DNA of 64,000 nt from Liopterus haemorrhoidalis (GCA_963971575.1 OZ020611.1:53391466-53455465), one strand, 5' to 3'; positions 1 to 51,497 are shown, counted from the first letter of the stretch. Notes: a model not told the origin generated them from the sequence alone. Translations and numbers: made by a program.

Positions 1-360
1 ATTTTCACAACTACAAGTTAATAATGTTTGAAAACACAACTAAAATCAAATTTTTAAACGTAGATATATCACGTGACATATGACGTTCCGCTATGCTATT
101 GGTCGGCAAAAAGTATGTTTACATTTATCGTTCGAACGCATCTGGAAATACTTACTCAGTTTCGAATAACATTCAAGAATACCACTTGACACATTTTAGT
201 GTTCGCATACGAAACTGACTATTCGAATTTGGTCGCACACGTAAAGTTACGCATGAGTTCAAGAATTGGACCCCAGAGCTTTAACCCATTTCGCCATCGA
301 ACGCCTTGCATGTGAGTGTCTTACATTGGTATAACTTTTGTACTTTGTGAACCAAAAATC
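1..360. other. Intron 9 of CBP, no feature recognised
   Basis: AT-rich sequence with no reading frame or repeat boundary that I recognise. It precedes the R1 dispersed repeat. Confidence 0.5.
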
Positions 361-1440
361 ACAAAAAATGCGTTATTTTCCGAAAACATAATCTGATCAA
401 AAATTCCTGTTGTACTATTTCGGTTCACACCAATATACATTACTTAGAATCTTTTTAGATTTTTAGTTTAAACCATCTGGGCTACAGGGTGTGGGACAAA
501 ATTTTTTTTGCACAATTTGGTTAAAAATCGCATCAAAATAATTTATTTTGCAAAAATAAAAATTTGATCGTTAATCCACGTACTAAGGGCTTTAATTTGA
601 TACCCTACTCAGAATTTAAAAAAAATATTTTTGTTTTCGATGAGCACATATTGGTTTATATTTTTAGGGGGGTATGTTTTTTAGATGTTTTAGTATTTTT
701 CCTATGTGCGGGTCAAAGAGTTGTAATGGGTGTTTTTTTTAGAGGTATAGAACTTTAAATTGCAATAAAACAACGATGGATTATTCGATTGACATGAATT
801 TTTTTTTATTCGAAAGATAATCTTGTGGCATTACATTTTAAATATGATTTCTGGCATATGACCGCCACGGCTGGCTCGGATGTAGTCCAATCTGGACGTC
901 CAATTTTCGATGACTTTTTCCAACATTTGTGGCCGTATATCGGCAATAACACGGCGAAGGTTGTCTTCCAAATGGTCAAGCGTTTGTGGCTTATCCGCAT
1001 AGACCAATGACTTTACATAGCCCCACAGAAAGTAGTCCAGCGGTGTTAAATCACAAGATCTTGGAGGCCAATTCACAGGTCCAAAACGTGAAATTAGGCG
1101 GTCACCAAACGTGTCTTTCAATAAATCGATTGTGGCACGAGCTGTGTGACATGTTGCACCGTCTTGTTGGTATGATTTAATGTAATGCCACAAGATTATC
1201 TTTCGAATAAAAAAAAATTCATGTCAATCGAATAATCCATCGTTGTTTTATTGCAATTTAAAGTTCTATACCTCTAAAAAAAACACCCGTTATAAGCATG
1301 CCAAATTTCAACTCTCTAGGTTTAGCCGTTTGGCTACAATTTTTACCGAACAGACAGACAGACAGACAGACAGACAGACGACAAAATGACGGTATAAGGG
1401 TTTTTTGGTCATACCTACAAAACCCTAAAAAACCTCAGAA
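361..1440 (+). repeat. R1 dispersed repeat, copy 1 (interrupted by a mariner-type foldback)
   Basis: The sequence from about 378 (AATCTGATCAAAAATTCC, then ACAGGGTGTGGGACAAAA) to 727 resumes at 1289. It continues through CAACTCTCTAGGTTTAGCC and an (ACAG)n run at 1350-1379 to GGTATAAGGGTTTTTTGGT. The same order of blocks occurs at 49650-50430 and 52675-54250, so this is an interspersed family. I see no coding frame; the superfamily is unknown. Confidence 0.7.
728..1288 (-). mobile_element. mariner-type foldback element with transposase C-terminus
   Basis: Arms of about 110 bp (728-837 and 1179-1288) are near-perfect inverted repeats. Between and into them the minus strand encodes the C-terminal part of a Tc1/mariner transposase (1193-831). 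It includes the catalytic-site motif QQDGATCHTA, then NWPPRSCDLTPLDYFLWGYV, ending GGHMPEIIFKM and a stop. The N-terminal half, with the DNA-binding domain and first catalytic Asp, is absent, so the element is non-autonomous. It sits inside repeat R1. Confidence 0.85.
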
Positions 1441-1591
1441 TCCACATTTGCACACATCTTCATAAAGAAAAACTTCATCTTTCAAGCCCGACATTTTGCA
1501 TATTCATGAAAAAGTATTAAAATTGAACTTATTAGAAGCCCACAATATGAAAAAGATTTGAAAATCAGCAACCCCATACTTTTTTTTTTTT

Positions 1592-1661
1592 TCGAACTCA
1601 TGATCCCTAACTTACAAATCAAGTGGTATGACCACTACGCTACAGCAACTGCACCCCCTTA
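1592..1661 (-). repeat. tRNA-derived SINE / tRNA retropseudogene head
   Basis: On the minus strand a pol III A box (TAGCGTAGTGG, 1642-1632) is followed about 30 bp on by a B-box-like GAGTTCGA and immediately by a poly(A) run (poly(T) at 1580-1592 on the plus strand). A canonical tRNA cloverleaf is not evident. This fits a short tRNA-derived SINE. Confidence 0.6.
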
Positions 1662-2520
1662 ATGTAAGGTGACCAGACGTCCCGGTTTGGCCGGGACAGT
1701 CCCGGTTTTGCATCATTTGTCCCGGCGTTCCGAAGGTACCCTTTGTGTCCCGGTTTATAATTCCAAAAAAATAAACTTCACGAACCCAATTTTTTTTAAT
1801 ATCCCGCAAGCCTTCAAAATATTACTTTATTTACAAATATGTCTATCAAATATTTTACAAGCTAGGTAAACGAATTTTCAAATAATAACAAAGATATTTA
1901 AATATCAAGAAGTGAAATTTATCGGTTCTAAATTATCGGATATGATCGATCATCTTGTTGAGGAGGGTTTACAACTTTAAATTATTTAAAAGAATGGAAA
2001 AAATGTTTCCAATTTGGATCCACATTTCAATGGCTTTTACTGAAAGCAATACCATTATGGAATAATGTTACAAAATCAAGAGGCTTGATGAAGAATTGCT
2101 ATTTACGGAAATAACGAGGAAAAAGAAATTTTTGGAAGAAAAATCAAATGAGGATGAATTTCAAACTGACAGCGCAACAAATAAATGGAAAAAAATTTTC
2201 AATCATTTTGATGAGAATTCTATCCCTTGTCAGAATACAAAGCTATTTGTCGAATTTGCTTTCAGTGTTCCAGCAACCAATAGTCCAGCTGAAAGAGTAT
2301 TCAGTCTTGTAAATTCTTGAATGACAGAAGAAAAAAGTAGGATGCATGTCAATACATTAAAAGCAGTCATCTCAATAAAACTAAATTCCAAAGATAAATT
2401 CGAAAGTTGTTTGGATATCTACGATAAAATATCCAAGAATAAAGTTTTGCTGGAAAAAATTCACAAATCCGAAAAGTATTCCCCATCAGTAACATTAGAA
2501 ATTCGATTCTAAGATTCTGT
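1662..2520 (+). mobile_element. Degenerate hAT transposon with transposase C-terminus
   Basis: The left part (1664-1760) has repeated GTCCCGG motifs after GGTGACCAGACGTCCCGG, a subterminal pattern I associate with hAT elements. The right part encodes a hAT C-terminal dimerisation region in one plus frame from 2096. It reads FAFSVPATNSPAERVFSLVN, a TGA stop at 2318, then TLKAVISIKLN in the same frame to 2512. No right terminal inverted repeat was found and the middle is lost. That both parts belong to one insertion is inferred from order and orientation. Confidence 0.65.
2096..2512 (+). pseudogene. hAT transposase C-terminal fragment, broken by an in-frame stop
   Basis: The fragment shows the hAT dimerisation signature, S-P-A-E-R-V-F-S followed by a basic stretch and the ISIKLN helix, in one frame interrupted by TGA at 2318-2320. 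About 138 residues remain of the usual 500-700. There are no BED finger or catalytic residues. Dead transposon relic inside CBP intron 9. Confidence 0.75.
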
Positions 2521-2882
2521 TTGTCGTAAGCTTGTATTTGTTAATATTTACCACGAGCCATTGTTTATATATAAATAGCATATAATTTATTTTATACGGC
2601 ATTGTAGTTTTGAAAATTATTAACATCGAAATAGCAGTCAGCATTACGAATAAACATTTTCGTGAAACTCTACAGCTTTTAATTTAAGAACCTTTTATCT
2701 ATATTCGAGTTTCACCATGTAAAATCATTTTTATAGCAGACGATACACGCAATAAACAAATAAATTATTATAATAATGCATTTCATTGTGACTTACGTCG
2801 TCTGCTATGAAAATCAGATTTTAAAACTATCAAATACTCAATACATTATAATCATCAAGACAATGTTAAATACAATACTTAC

Positions 2883-42539
<39,657 letters not shown>

Positions 42540-43320
42540 AGTGGTATTGGTATAGGTGATGTCCCCTGATTACCAAGCCGAAGCTACCGCACTGGCCGCC
42601 GTCCGCCGTCGACCTGCGATCCACTATTTAATAAAGCCCAAAAGCGATACACATGATATAAACGCAATTTTATCACACAACAGACGTCCGAGAGCCGATG
42701 TAACGACAGTTCGACAGCCAGCGCATCCCTCAAGGCACATATTACTGAACTAAAGTCAACCATCGGCCATCATGAAACCCCTACTGGCCGACTATACTTC
42801 GCTAGAACCTCTCACCATCTTCCGTCGGAACCGCACAATGAACGACAACCAAATCACTCACGATTTCACACTTTTTAACAGTTTCTTAACAAACACTCAC
42901 GAAAATAAATCACTTAATAATTTGTATGCCCTCAACCACACGAAAATACGTCCCTTTTGTTTACATATGTGACTGCAAATTTAAGAATTAATTCCAAAAT
43001 TCTTCACAGACTCAGACAAGCAAAATGGCGGCTGTTGATGAAAACTTTTTCTACGCTTGTCACAAAATATCTAGATTCTAAAATCTACTTGCAGTTAGGA
43101 TTGGTTGATGAGGGTCACGTGGCTCAGAGTCCGATCGCTATTGGCTGTTACGGCTCCCGGAAGTTATCTCGTGACGCAGTGTCCGTCCGTCATAAGCTGC
43201 GTCACGAAGCGTCAAAAGCAACACGAAGATACACGAACAATAACACGATGTCAAAACGAACAACGATATCTGAAGATTTTATTTCTGATTATGCTATAAA
43301 AATTAATACTTAACATTATT
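42540..43320 (-). promoter_or_regulatory. CBP promoter and 5' UTR region (CpG-richer block)
   Basis: The ~780 bp upstream of the CBP start are visibly richer in CG dinucleotides than anything else in the window and lack recognisable transposons, as expected for a housekeeping promoter. AAAATGGCGGCTG at 43022-43034 matches a YY1/Pho-type core (ATGGCGGC). The transcription start cannot be fixed from sequence. Plus-strand open frames here have no family resemblance and are treated as chance. Confidence 0.55.
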
Positions 43321-44490
43321 CTTCGATTATTTATTTAATTCCAACATTAGTTTCAACGCAAGTATTTTGTTGGTAAACATGGTCGCATCAAAATCGCGCC
43401 GTGTTTTTAGACGATAACAAAGAAGGAAAGTGGGAATACAAAGAAAATTAATGACAGTTTGTGTTTTGTGTAAATATTAAAAATTTATTTACAGCAGTAA
43501 TAAACTGGCATACAATATCCAACACCAATAATAAAATAATTCCTATAGTCGATATTTCTTGCAATTTCATAACTCTAATTTATATATAATATTTTCACAC
43601 AACAACAAATAACAGTCATTACATGTAGTTGTAAGTTGTACTTTTTTTAAAAAATATTATCCTAAAGAAATACATGACTACGGAACAAATATAAGTATCT
43701 TTTAATTACAGTACATATTAAAATTTACAATTAAAACTTTTGACGAATAAAAATTTCACTTGATGGAGCAGCTTCTACCGTAAATACTCTTATATAAAGC
43801 TATCTGGAAATGATTAAGAAATTAGACGTTAATATAAAATATAAAAAAGTTTATCTTATTTTCTATGTACTTGTAAATTAAAATTAAGCCCTTTTTGCTG
43901 CCCTTCACAACCCATTCCAAAATAAAACAAATATATATATATCGATGCAATAAAATCTGAATATAATAACAGTTTCGCTAGTTGTGCATTAAAAACAAGA
44001 GAAATTATAAAGGGGTTACAGAGCACAGGGTTCTTCACAAACATTTAACAAGAACTTGCAAAATTAAATATTTCTTCCTATTACATCATCCTGAAAATTA
44101 GCAAAACTTCCCAATAAGGTTCCATTGCTAGGCATTTTAGCAGCTCGAACTTAAAATATAAGAGAAACATAATAACTGAATATGGCTACTACAATAGCTA
44201 TTTGTATATCAAGGCTGTAAAGGTAAACTATTTCAGCTGATTACAAATTCAGTAAAAGCTGAAAAAATTCAGTTTACAGCCGAGGTGTACACGACATTTT
44301 TTAGACGACTGACAAAGAAATTATTAATAAAATGGTTTCGCTTGACTTGTAGATATCCTCACATTACTCAAAACTGTTATAACAAATACGGCTGAAGTTA
44401 CTTTTTAACACACAGGTACAAAAAATGACACTTTACGGTCTTTAATAAATACATAAAATAACTTTTTGTAACAGTCACCTAAAAAAGAAC
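43321..44490. other. CBP/PGRMC intergenic region, unclassified
   Basis: AT-rich, with no gene or element ends recognised. Confidence 0.4.
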
Positions 44491-44499
44491 ATATTCTTA

Positions 44500-45180
44500 T
44501 ATACAGGTGTTTCAAGAGGAATCTGCCAAATTGCAAGGGTGTAATCCTTCATTAATTTTATGCAAAAAATTTCACCAATATATGTTTTATATCAACATAG
44601 GTCGAATTCGAAAAAGTTATGGCTCAAATAAAAAATTCGACATTAAACATTTACTAAAATTGTGCATCTGGTTACAACAGTTTACGGAGTACGCGTTGGA
44701 AACAACTGCTTAACAGTGTTATAAGTAGCACATTGATTTGATTTATTTTCAATAGCTCTGTTGTGGTTACATGTTGATTTATATTAAAAAACCTTCTAAA
44801 TTATTACTTTTGGGACACATAAAATAACATGTCTATGCAGACACCAATAATCGAGACGAATTAAGAGAATTTTTAATGGTGCAGCAAAAATTCATCTTAA
44901 TCTTCAAAAAAAAACACCGTATTTGACCGTCCTCGAGTGTGTACTCAATTCTTGGGCGGTCATATTAAACAATTATTGTAATTTATTTAATTATTACTTC
45001 GTTATTATTTGTATTTCTCATATATAAACATATAAAAACCTTATTCTTGCATTTTTCTTTTATTAAGCTATAATTCTGTAACTCTTTCTAATTGAACCTA
45101 TGTTGGTATAACTTTTTTTGCTTAAAAATAATGAAAGCGCACACCTTGAAATTAGGCAGATTTCTCCAGCGACACCCTGT
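44500..45180. mobile_element. DNA transposon with ~45-bp imperfect inverted ends and 9-bp TSD ATATTCTTA
   Basis: The left end runs ACAGGTGTTTCAAGAGGAAT, CTGCC and GCAAGGGTGT. The right end reversed runs ACAGGGTGTCGCTGGAGAAA, TCTGCC and TCAAGGTGT. ATATTCTTA flanks both (44491-44499, 45181-45189). Non-coding, 681 bp. An 8-9 bp TSD would fit Merlin or hAT; unassigned. Confidence 0.8.
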
Positions 45181-45189
45181 ATATTCTTA

Positions 45190-46109
45190 AAATAGAATAG
45201 ATTCGTAGGTTCTTAAAGACACCTGTTGATGTTTTACTATTTTTATTTATAATTCCGAACTGCAGTTTCGGTGATAGCAATTTTAAGAGGTACAATACTA
45301 CAGCTACATTAATTGTTTAGAAAATGTTTTAAACCGAAACTGCAGTCAACATGATGAATATCATTGAATTAATGTATTTGTAACCAACTCTAAATCAGCA
45401 GGCAGGATCAATATTGCAATTACATATCGTTACTTTGCATGGTAAATATTTTTTCATTCACACAACACAGATTGATGTAAAAAATTAAATATAACAAAAT
45501 TTAGAAAAATTTTAAAACTTTTAATTTATAATTGAACTTCACCAAGTATCTTATTTAAGAACCTATTACTCATATTAGAGAGTTACCAAGTAATATTTTT
45601 TACAATTCAATGTTAAAATTGGTTTTGACCGAGTACCAAACGTTTTGAAAACTTAAAATATTGAAACGGATAAAAAATCAGTAACAGCTGTGCGAACAAT
45701 TATTGCTGTTACCCTTTTGATTTAAAGTCGAGATATCCAGATTGTAATAACACTAACAGTAAATTACTAGACGAAATAAATAGTGACAATTATAAACATT
45801 TTATGAAGGGAATAAAAAATATGCTGGAAAAATAACAAGTTAATATTGTTTTTTTTTTTTATTTAGCAAATAAATTAGTAATTTGGCATCTTGATTCTTA
45901 GCGATAATTTCTTTACTAACACGCCTAAAATTTATATTTACTTAGATTTACAATTTGTGTAATAGTTAAAAAATTTGGCGCACAGTCTAACTGCTACTAC
46001 TGTCTTAAATGTAATATATAATAATATTCTGTTAGTAAATTATTAATATCTAAACAATGTCTAATAAGTTCCGTTATTACGCTTTCAAATCGGGAATATT
46101 GTAATAGAG
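45190..46109. other. Intergenic, diverged direct repeat
   Basis: 45400-45520 resembles 46243-46380 (shared ATATTTTTTCATTCA, CAACACAGATTGATG, TATAACAAAATTTA), a diverged direct duplication about 845 bp apart. A 13-bp inverted pair (AACTGCAGTTTCGG and CCGAAACTGCAGT) lies at 45258 and 45340. Confidence 0.5.
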
Positions 46110-46502
46110 CAGTGCTCCGCAATCGATTTGTCGGGGCGCAATTCGCCCAGGAGAAATAAACCAATGATCTGTCTACAATAGACAATACTTACTCAATTTA
46201 AAAATATTTATAAGAAACTCCAAATCTAACTATACCTACAAAAGGCAGAGTCAATGTTGCCATTATATCTTGTTTCTTTGTATGGAAAATATTTTTTCAT
46301 TCATGCAACACAGATTGATGCAAAAAATTAATTATAACAAAATTTACAGGATATTTACAACTTTTAATTTGTGTATACACTTTATAACAACTATTTCTTA
46401 AAATACTTTTTCCTTGTGATGTGCCGTGGGATTTTGGGAAGAGCTTTGGTGTGCTGCGAAATTCTGGGAAGAGCTTAGGTGAGAAATGGTTGCGGAGCAC
46501 TG
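46110..46502. mobile_element. hAT-like MITE with CAGTGCTCCGCAA ends
   Basis: CAGTGCTCCGCAATCG and GGTTGCGGAGCACTG are inverted, with ATTTTGGGAAGAGCTT/ATTCTGGGAAGAGCTT repeats inside the right end. The flanks TAATAGAG and TATTACAA do not give a clean TSD. Confidence 0.68.
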
Positions 46503-46657
46503 TATTACAAAACGAGAAAAAAATTAAATTGTTTCTAACTTTGGATTTGTTTTTTTTTTTTTTACTTTTTCTTACCAATATTGTGTGTTTTTAATAAATG
46601 TATAAATATTTTAAAACAAATTTTGTTAATTTCTTACAATATTTACTTTATATTATA

Positions 46658-46858
46658 TACAGCCTTTTTATTTGGTTAGCAGAACTAGATTTTGAAAACT
46701 AGTAATTTTTATGGGTTAAATAAGGTTTTTGATAATTTTATTTACGGAAAGCTCTCTTCGTTAAATAGTTAGCTCGTGACAACTTACAAAAATTAAAATT
46801 TATTTCTACGTTTGTCCAAATAAACGTTGGACTGTTTAAACGAATAGCCTATATATTT
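46658..46858 (+). mobile_element. GGCGGAACTA MITE family, B-type copy
   Basis: GGTTAGCAGAACTAGATTTT and GTTTAAACGAATAGCCTATA ends, with TAGCTCGTGACAAC inside. Diverged. Confidence 0.65.
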
Positions 46859-47035
46859 TTTTATGTTATTTTTATTTTTAAATAGTTAAACAATAAAATT
46901 TAATATCTGTAAAAAATGTTGCTAAAATTCAGATGAGAAAAACCATTCGTAATCAATGCTTCTCTTCTAAAAATTTGTACCAGAGTTCCTAACAGAAATA
47001 AAACTAAAAAAATTAAGAACAATAATTGTTTAAAT

Positions 47036-47197
47036 CAAGATTTCTCAACCAGGGTTACATAAGAAATTCTTTTTTTGTGTCTCAGTAAAAGTTTATTTGT
47101 AAGCAAAACTAGAATTTGTAGTCAAATTATTAATTAGTATTAAAAATTAGTAATAAACAAGCTAATAACAAGTTAATAAAAAGGTTGAGAAAGGCTG
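47036..47197. mobile_element. hAT-like MITE with TTCTCAACC ends
   Basis: CAAGATTTCTCAACCAGGG and AAGGTTGAGAAAGGCTG are inverted. The flanks GTTTAAAT and GTTTAACC match at 6 of 8 positions. 162 bp. Confidence 0.72.
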
Positions 47198-47205
47198 GTT
47201 TAACC

Positions 47206-48711
47206 AGTGCTGTGGTTCAAAACATTCGTTAAGCCAGGAGTCAAACTATATCCCGCAGGATAACAGTAGCCCGCGAAAGCAAAGTTACAAAAAAAATATC
47301 TATCTTTTAAAATAATAAACCAACGATTTTTGAATTTCTCTGGGGAAGAGACGTAAGGTAAATCTGAATGTTCCTAAAATGGAATTATACATTCAATCGC
47401 GGAAGATGCCTGTACTGTTAAACTTGAACAAATTCGCTTTAATTATAAGCAAATTTTGGTTAAAATTAACATTTGTCATTATCTTTACATATGACATATC
47501 GCCCGAAAATTTAGTCAGATAAATTTGAAGTTCGGAAAATCGGGGTCCTGTATATAATAATGCAGAATATATTCGGCACAAATCTTCTTTCAATCGGTAA
47601 GAGAGTACGTACTTCTGTGAAGAGATATTTTCCTAAATGAAATACTTAAGTCAAAATTGAGGACAAAAAATACTGTCATTTGGAACACTGCATCTATTTC
47701 GCTGCCACAGAAATAATTTTCGACATTGAATTATTAGTAAAAAAATCAGTTTTCTCATTGCTATTGCACTGTAACAAAATATGCTCATAAATGCAGTTTT
47801 TGTTCCTTTAAACACCCCCGAAGTCTCTAAAACAAAGTTATTACAGGGAGTCGAATTAAGAAACATATGTCGAAAAACTTTTTATGGTAATTAAAGCACA
47901 TAATAATAAAGTGCATGGAATAACACTACAATTGGTATCAAGTATTTTACTGAACAAATTTTCCTCGGTGCTTCAAAGATGTTCTAATTCGTGCCTAAAA
48001 GTAGAACTCTGCTATAGTATATATTTGCTATAGTCTACACTGAGGAAACAACTACCCGACAAGTGTTTGTTACTATCAGTCGAAAGCACAGAGTAATTTT
48101 ATTCCACTCCTAAGAACTTTCTGCTCGCAGCTAATAGTAACAACTGACTCAACTTCGAATTGACTCGAGGAACAACTTTATCATTATTTTCATAAAAGTT
48201 CTAACTCTGGTACGCTTTTGTAGATCAAAAGCACTATCTCCTGTCTAAACAAAATTTAAGGTTAACAATAATCACAGACTATAATTACGTTCGTTGTTTT
48301 AACTTACAGCTAAACGCTACTTAAAGTTATTTGTGCTGGACTGGATATCTCACTTCATAATTAACATCTGTAGAAAAATATATCGACAACTATCGACTAA
48401 CGACAGAAGAAACTTATTGTAACGTTTAGCATTTAAAGTCAGTGTATATGATGGTAGGCAGCTCTATAAAATTAATTAGTTAAAAGTTTGTTTCTTTTTC
48501 TAAAATGTCTTATTATCATAACTCTTGCAATTACAATATAATAAAAAGTTGCAATAAAAAGTATAATATATTTTGTGAAAAACCCCGTATAGAGTTGAAA
48601 ATATTAAACTTTAAAAATAAGTAGGCATTTGGCAAAAAGCTCTAATAATATTCGTTCTATGCCTCACAAAATCAGACTTAATTCCATCACAAAATAGTAA
48701 AAATAAGAATT
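47206..48711. other. 3' flank of PGRMC gene, unclassified
   Basis: It includes the PGRMC 3' UTR next to 48711; its end cannot be fixed. No other gene or element recognised. Confidence 0.4.
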
Positions 48712-48818
48712 TTAATCATCTTTGGTTTTGTCTCCGGCAGCTAGTTCTTCTTCTTCATCTGAGTAGTTCCTGTGCTCTTCACCTTCTCTCAACAAACGGC
48801 CCACAAAGTCATACTTTT
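48712..48818 (-). CDS. PGRMC-like exon 3 (C-terminus and stop)
   Basis: The acceptor is TTGTTACAG before AAAAGTATGAC. The exon encodes EKYDFVGRLLREGEEHRNYS and the acidic tail to KTKDD, then TAA. KYxxVGRLL is the conserved end of the PGRMC b5 domain. Confidence 0.94.
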
Positions 48819-51497
48819 CTGTAACAAAGAATTAAAAAATAATATCGATACTACAACAACTTCTATTAATGTCAACAAAGATCGATCCATCTGTCCATTC
48901 AACAACGTTGACGTAAATGGTAAAATACACAAGACAAGACAAGTTATCACCTCTCTCAATAATCTCTGACGTTTGACAATAATACAAATATTAAGTCTGT
49001 TCTACATTACACTTTTCTCCGTAGCACTACAGACTTTTTGCGTAATATTGACGTAAAAAGTATAATATGAAACAGAATAATTCCTTCAAACTTTCAATGC
49101 GATCCGACTACTACCCAACTTTTCAAACTAGATCCAGTCAGACTTTTATTTGACGTACCAATACTTCGTCAGGCATACCAACTTAAAGTCCATTCTACAT
49201 TACTTTTTTCAATACTATCCAACTCTGACGTCATTTCAACTTTTGATACTACAGAATATAGTGGGGGGAAAAAATAAGAGACAGTGATAAATTTTATATC
49301 TTCCATCTCTTATTACTTTTCATTGCCAACTTAAAAATTTTTAGGTTCAAATGGCAGACAACAATTTGGTTATAGTAAACCAATTTATAAATATTGTTTA
49401 ATTGTGCTAAGTTTATATTTAATTATATGATCTAAATAAACTTCTTATCAACTTAATAACCTACTAAAAGTTAAGTTGTAAACAAAAACTAAAAAGTTGG
49501 TGTTGGTACGACTGAAAAGTACAGAACTGTCAATCAAAAATTTGACCGGAGGTAGTTTTGGATGAGTTTATAATGTATTTATTTATTTTTATAATTTACA
49601 ACGTAAAAAAATAATAAATTAAAAAAAAAAAAAATTACCGAGATTATTGTTCCAATCCACATTGTGTCTTACTTTGAATTTTTTCAGATTTTTAATCCAG
49701 CCGCTCTGGGCAATAGAGTGGAGAATAAAAGTTTTATGATGAAAATTGAGTAAAATATATAAATATATACAGTCTGTTTCAAACGGTTAGGCGGAACTAA
49801 ATGGGAATTTCGTTCTTTTAGGTTGTCACGAAAAGGGACCTTGCTTGGGTTATTTCATTTTTTACGTTGGAATGTCAAAATCTAAAATTCCAACAATGAA
49901 ACCATGGAAACGAATGTCATATGTCAAAATTTAATTATTTTTCTTACATATTTTAATGACAAAAAAATAAATAAATGGGATATTTGTATTAAGAATGACA
50001 CAAAAAATCAAAATATGAAGAAAATGACATTTTAAAATGATATTAACCTTAACCAAAAAATGTTTGTTGCAAGTATGATTTACAAAGCTTAAACAAAACG
50101 GCCGAAAAGCACGATTTGAACGATGAAAGTAACTAGATTGCAAAATCTAGTTCCGCCTAACCGTTTGGAACAGACTTTACATATTATTTTGTATAAAATA
50201 ATAATACAATTTTATTGGAACAAAATTTTAAAGAAAATATATACATTCTTTATTCGAAAATATATATTTTTCAAAGTATAAATATTTTTCCTATATCTGG
50301 GTCAAAGAACTGTATGAATGCCAAATTGCAAATCTAGATCTAAATCTGGAAGAGACAGACAAACAAATAAGTGATGAGTATAAGGGTTCCTTGGTTACGC
50401 ATAGGCAATGAAAACTGTACACACCTACAATTTTTCCTTTAAATGATTTTACTGTTCAATCTACTCTTTTTGTTTAGTACATACTTTTGTTCCTTTGTAG
50501 ACAACTTTTCAAAAGTATGTTTTTATATATTCTAGGATAAAATAGTTAATTATTGAACAGCAAAATTATTAATGCTATAGTGCAGAGTATACAGCATATT
50601 ATAGCCCATATGGTTTTAAGACTACAGCACTGAGCACAACCTAACCAATACAACTTATTGCATATTAATGGCATAACGAGAAAAGTTTCATTTTCATACT
50701 TAACATAATTTCCATACAAATTAATTATTTGTTAAAAATTAAAAAAATAAAAACAGAAAAAATAAAGAATAATAAATTGTATAAAGAAAAACAAAAAGAA
50801 AACTGAACTGATTCAATATTCTGCATTATCAAATTTTATATCATAAATTTTAATAACGTAACTCTTTAGGATTTCTAAAAATTCCACTATTAATAGAAAT
50901 GAATAATTATGAAATATTAAATTTAATGTGTTAAAAATATAGAAAATATATGAGTATTTAACATTTGTGGTGTTATCTATAAATGCAATTCACCTTTGAA
51001 CTGTGCCTCCCATTCTCGAACACTATCCATTTCCATTGAATTAAGATCGCTTAGATCATCATATTCATCTTTAACACATCCAACTGAAAAAGTGGCAAGA
51101 CCTCTGGAAGCATCTCTTCCGCCAAAAGCAGCATAAGGCCCCCCTGTAAACAAACATAACTCAAATATGCTACACCAAAAATAAAGGTTAGAATTTATTT
51201 ACCTGGGCCGTAAAATCGCTTTCCCTTAGTTACATCATAAACATTACCATTAACAGCAACTAAAACTCTACCATCAGGTCCTTTACCATCGTATTTTTTT
51301 AATTCCGCTACTGTGAAATCCCTACGTAATTTTGGTAAATCAGGTTCAGGGGGTGCGGGTATCGCTTGGGGCTGACGTGATTTGTAGATTTTATATATTA
51401 AATACGATATTATTAATACTAACGCAATATTTATAGGACTTTGCACTATTTCGAGAAATAAACCCGTTAAGACACCACCGGATTCTGTTTCTGCCAT
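48712..51497 (-). CDS. Membrane-associated progesterone receptor component-like (cytochrome b5 domain), 3 exons
   Basis: The joined CDS is 51203-51497, 50994-51143 and 48712-48818, giving 183 residues. Family PGRMC1/2 (about 195 aa, MAPR) are ER/plasma-membrane haem-binding proteins that interact with cytochrome P450s. An acidic N-terminus is followed by one membrane segment, INIALVLIISYLIYKIY (residues ~20-36). The cytochrome-b5-like fold begins at RRDFTVAELKKYDG and continues through VLVAVNGNVYDVTKGKRFYG, GGPYAAFGGRDASRGLATFS and the acidic tail of YSDEEEELAAGDKTKDD. The Tyr of KRFYGP and the YAAFGGRDASR loop are family hallmarks. All introns are GT/AG in phase 1. The stop is at 48714-48712. 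It lies in tandem 0.4 kb after the eIF2B epsilon stop. A PGRMC1-versus-2 assignment is not possible, since arthropods usually have one copy. Confidence 0.95.
49650..50430 (+). repeat. R1 dispersed repeat, copy 2 (interrupted by an A-type MITE)
   Basis: TTTCAGATTTTTAATCCAGC, TCTGGGCAATAGAGTGGAGA to 49765, then after the MITE the TTTTCCTATATCTGGGTCAA block, ATGCCAAATTGC, GACAGACAAACAAATAAG and GTATAAGGGTTCCTTGGTTA. It lies in PGRMC intron 2. Confidence 0.65.
49775..50175. mobile_element. GGCGGAACTA MITE family, A-type copy
   Basis: AGTCTGTTTCAAACGGTTAG (then GCGGAACTAAATGGG) and CTAGTTCCGCCTAACCG (then TTTGGAACAGACT) are inverted. Internal blocks TCGTTCTTTTAGGTTGTCAC and GTATGATTTACAAAGCTTAA are shared with the copies at 54712 and 56527. 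Confidence 0.85.
50994..51143 (-). CDS. PGRMC-like exon 2 (core of cytochrome b5 domain)
   Basis: The acceptor is GTTTACAG before GGGGGCC and the donor is GTGAATTGC. The exon encodes GGPYAAFGGRDASRGLATFS, then VGCVKDEYDDLSDL and SVREWEAQFK. It is 150 nt, in phase 1 at both ends. Confidence 0.94.
51203..51497 (-). CDS. PGRMC-like exon 1 (membrane anchor and start of cytochrome b5 domain)
   Basis: The ATG is at 51497-51495. The exon encodes MAETESGGVLTGLFLEIVQS, the transmembrane segment, a Pro-rich hinge (AIPAPPEPDLPK) and the first half of the b5 domain, ending FYGP plus one base. The donor is GTAAATAAATTC. Confidence 0.94.

Noticed and set aside
2321..2512. Separate small gene starting MTEEKSRMHV
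   Set aside because: It continues the hAT transposase frame after an in-frame TGA, so it is part of one relic.
42957..43313. 118-codon plus-strand open frame upstream of CBP
   Set aside because: CpG-rich promoter DNA has few stops by chance; no domain seen.
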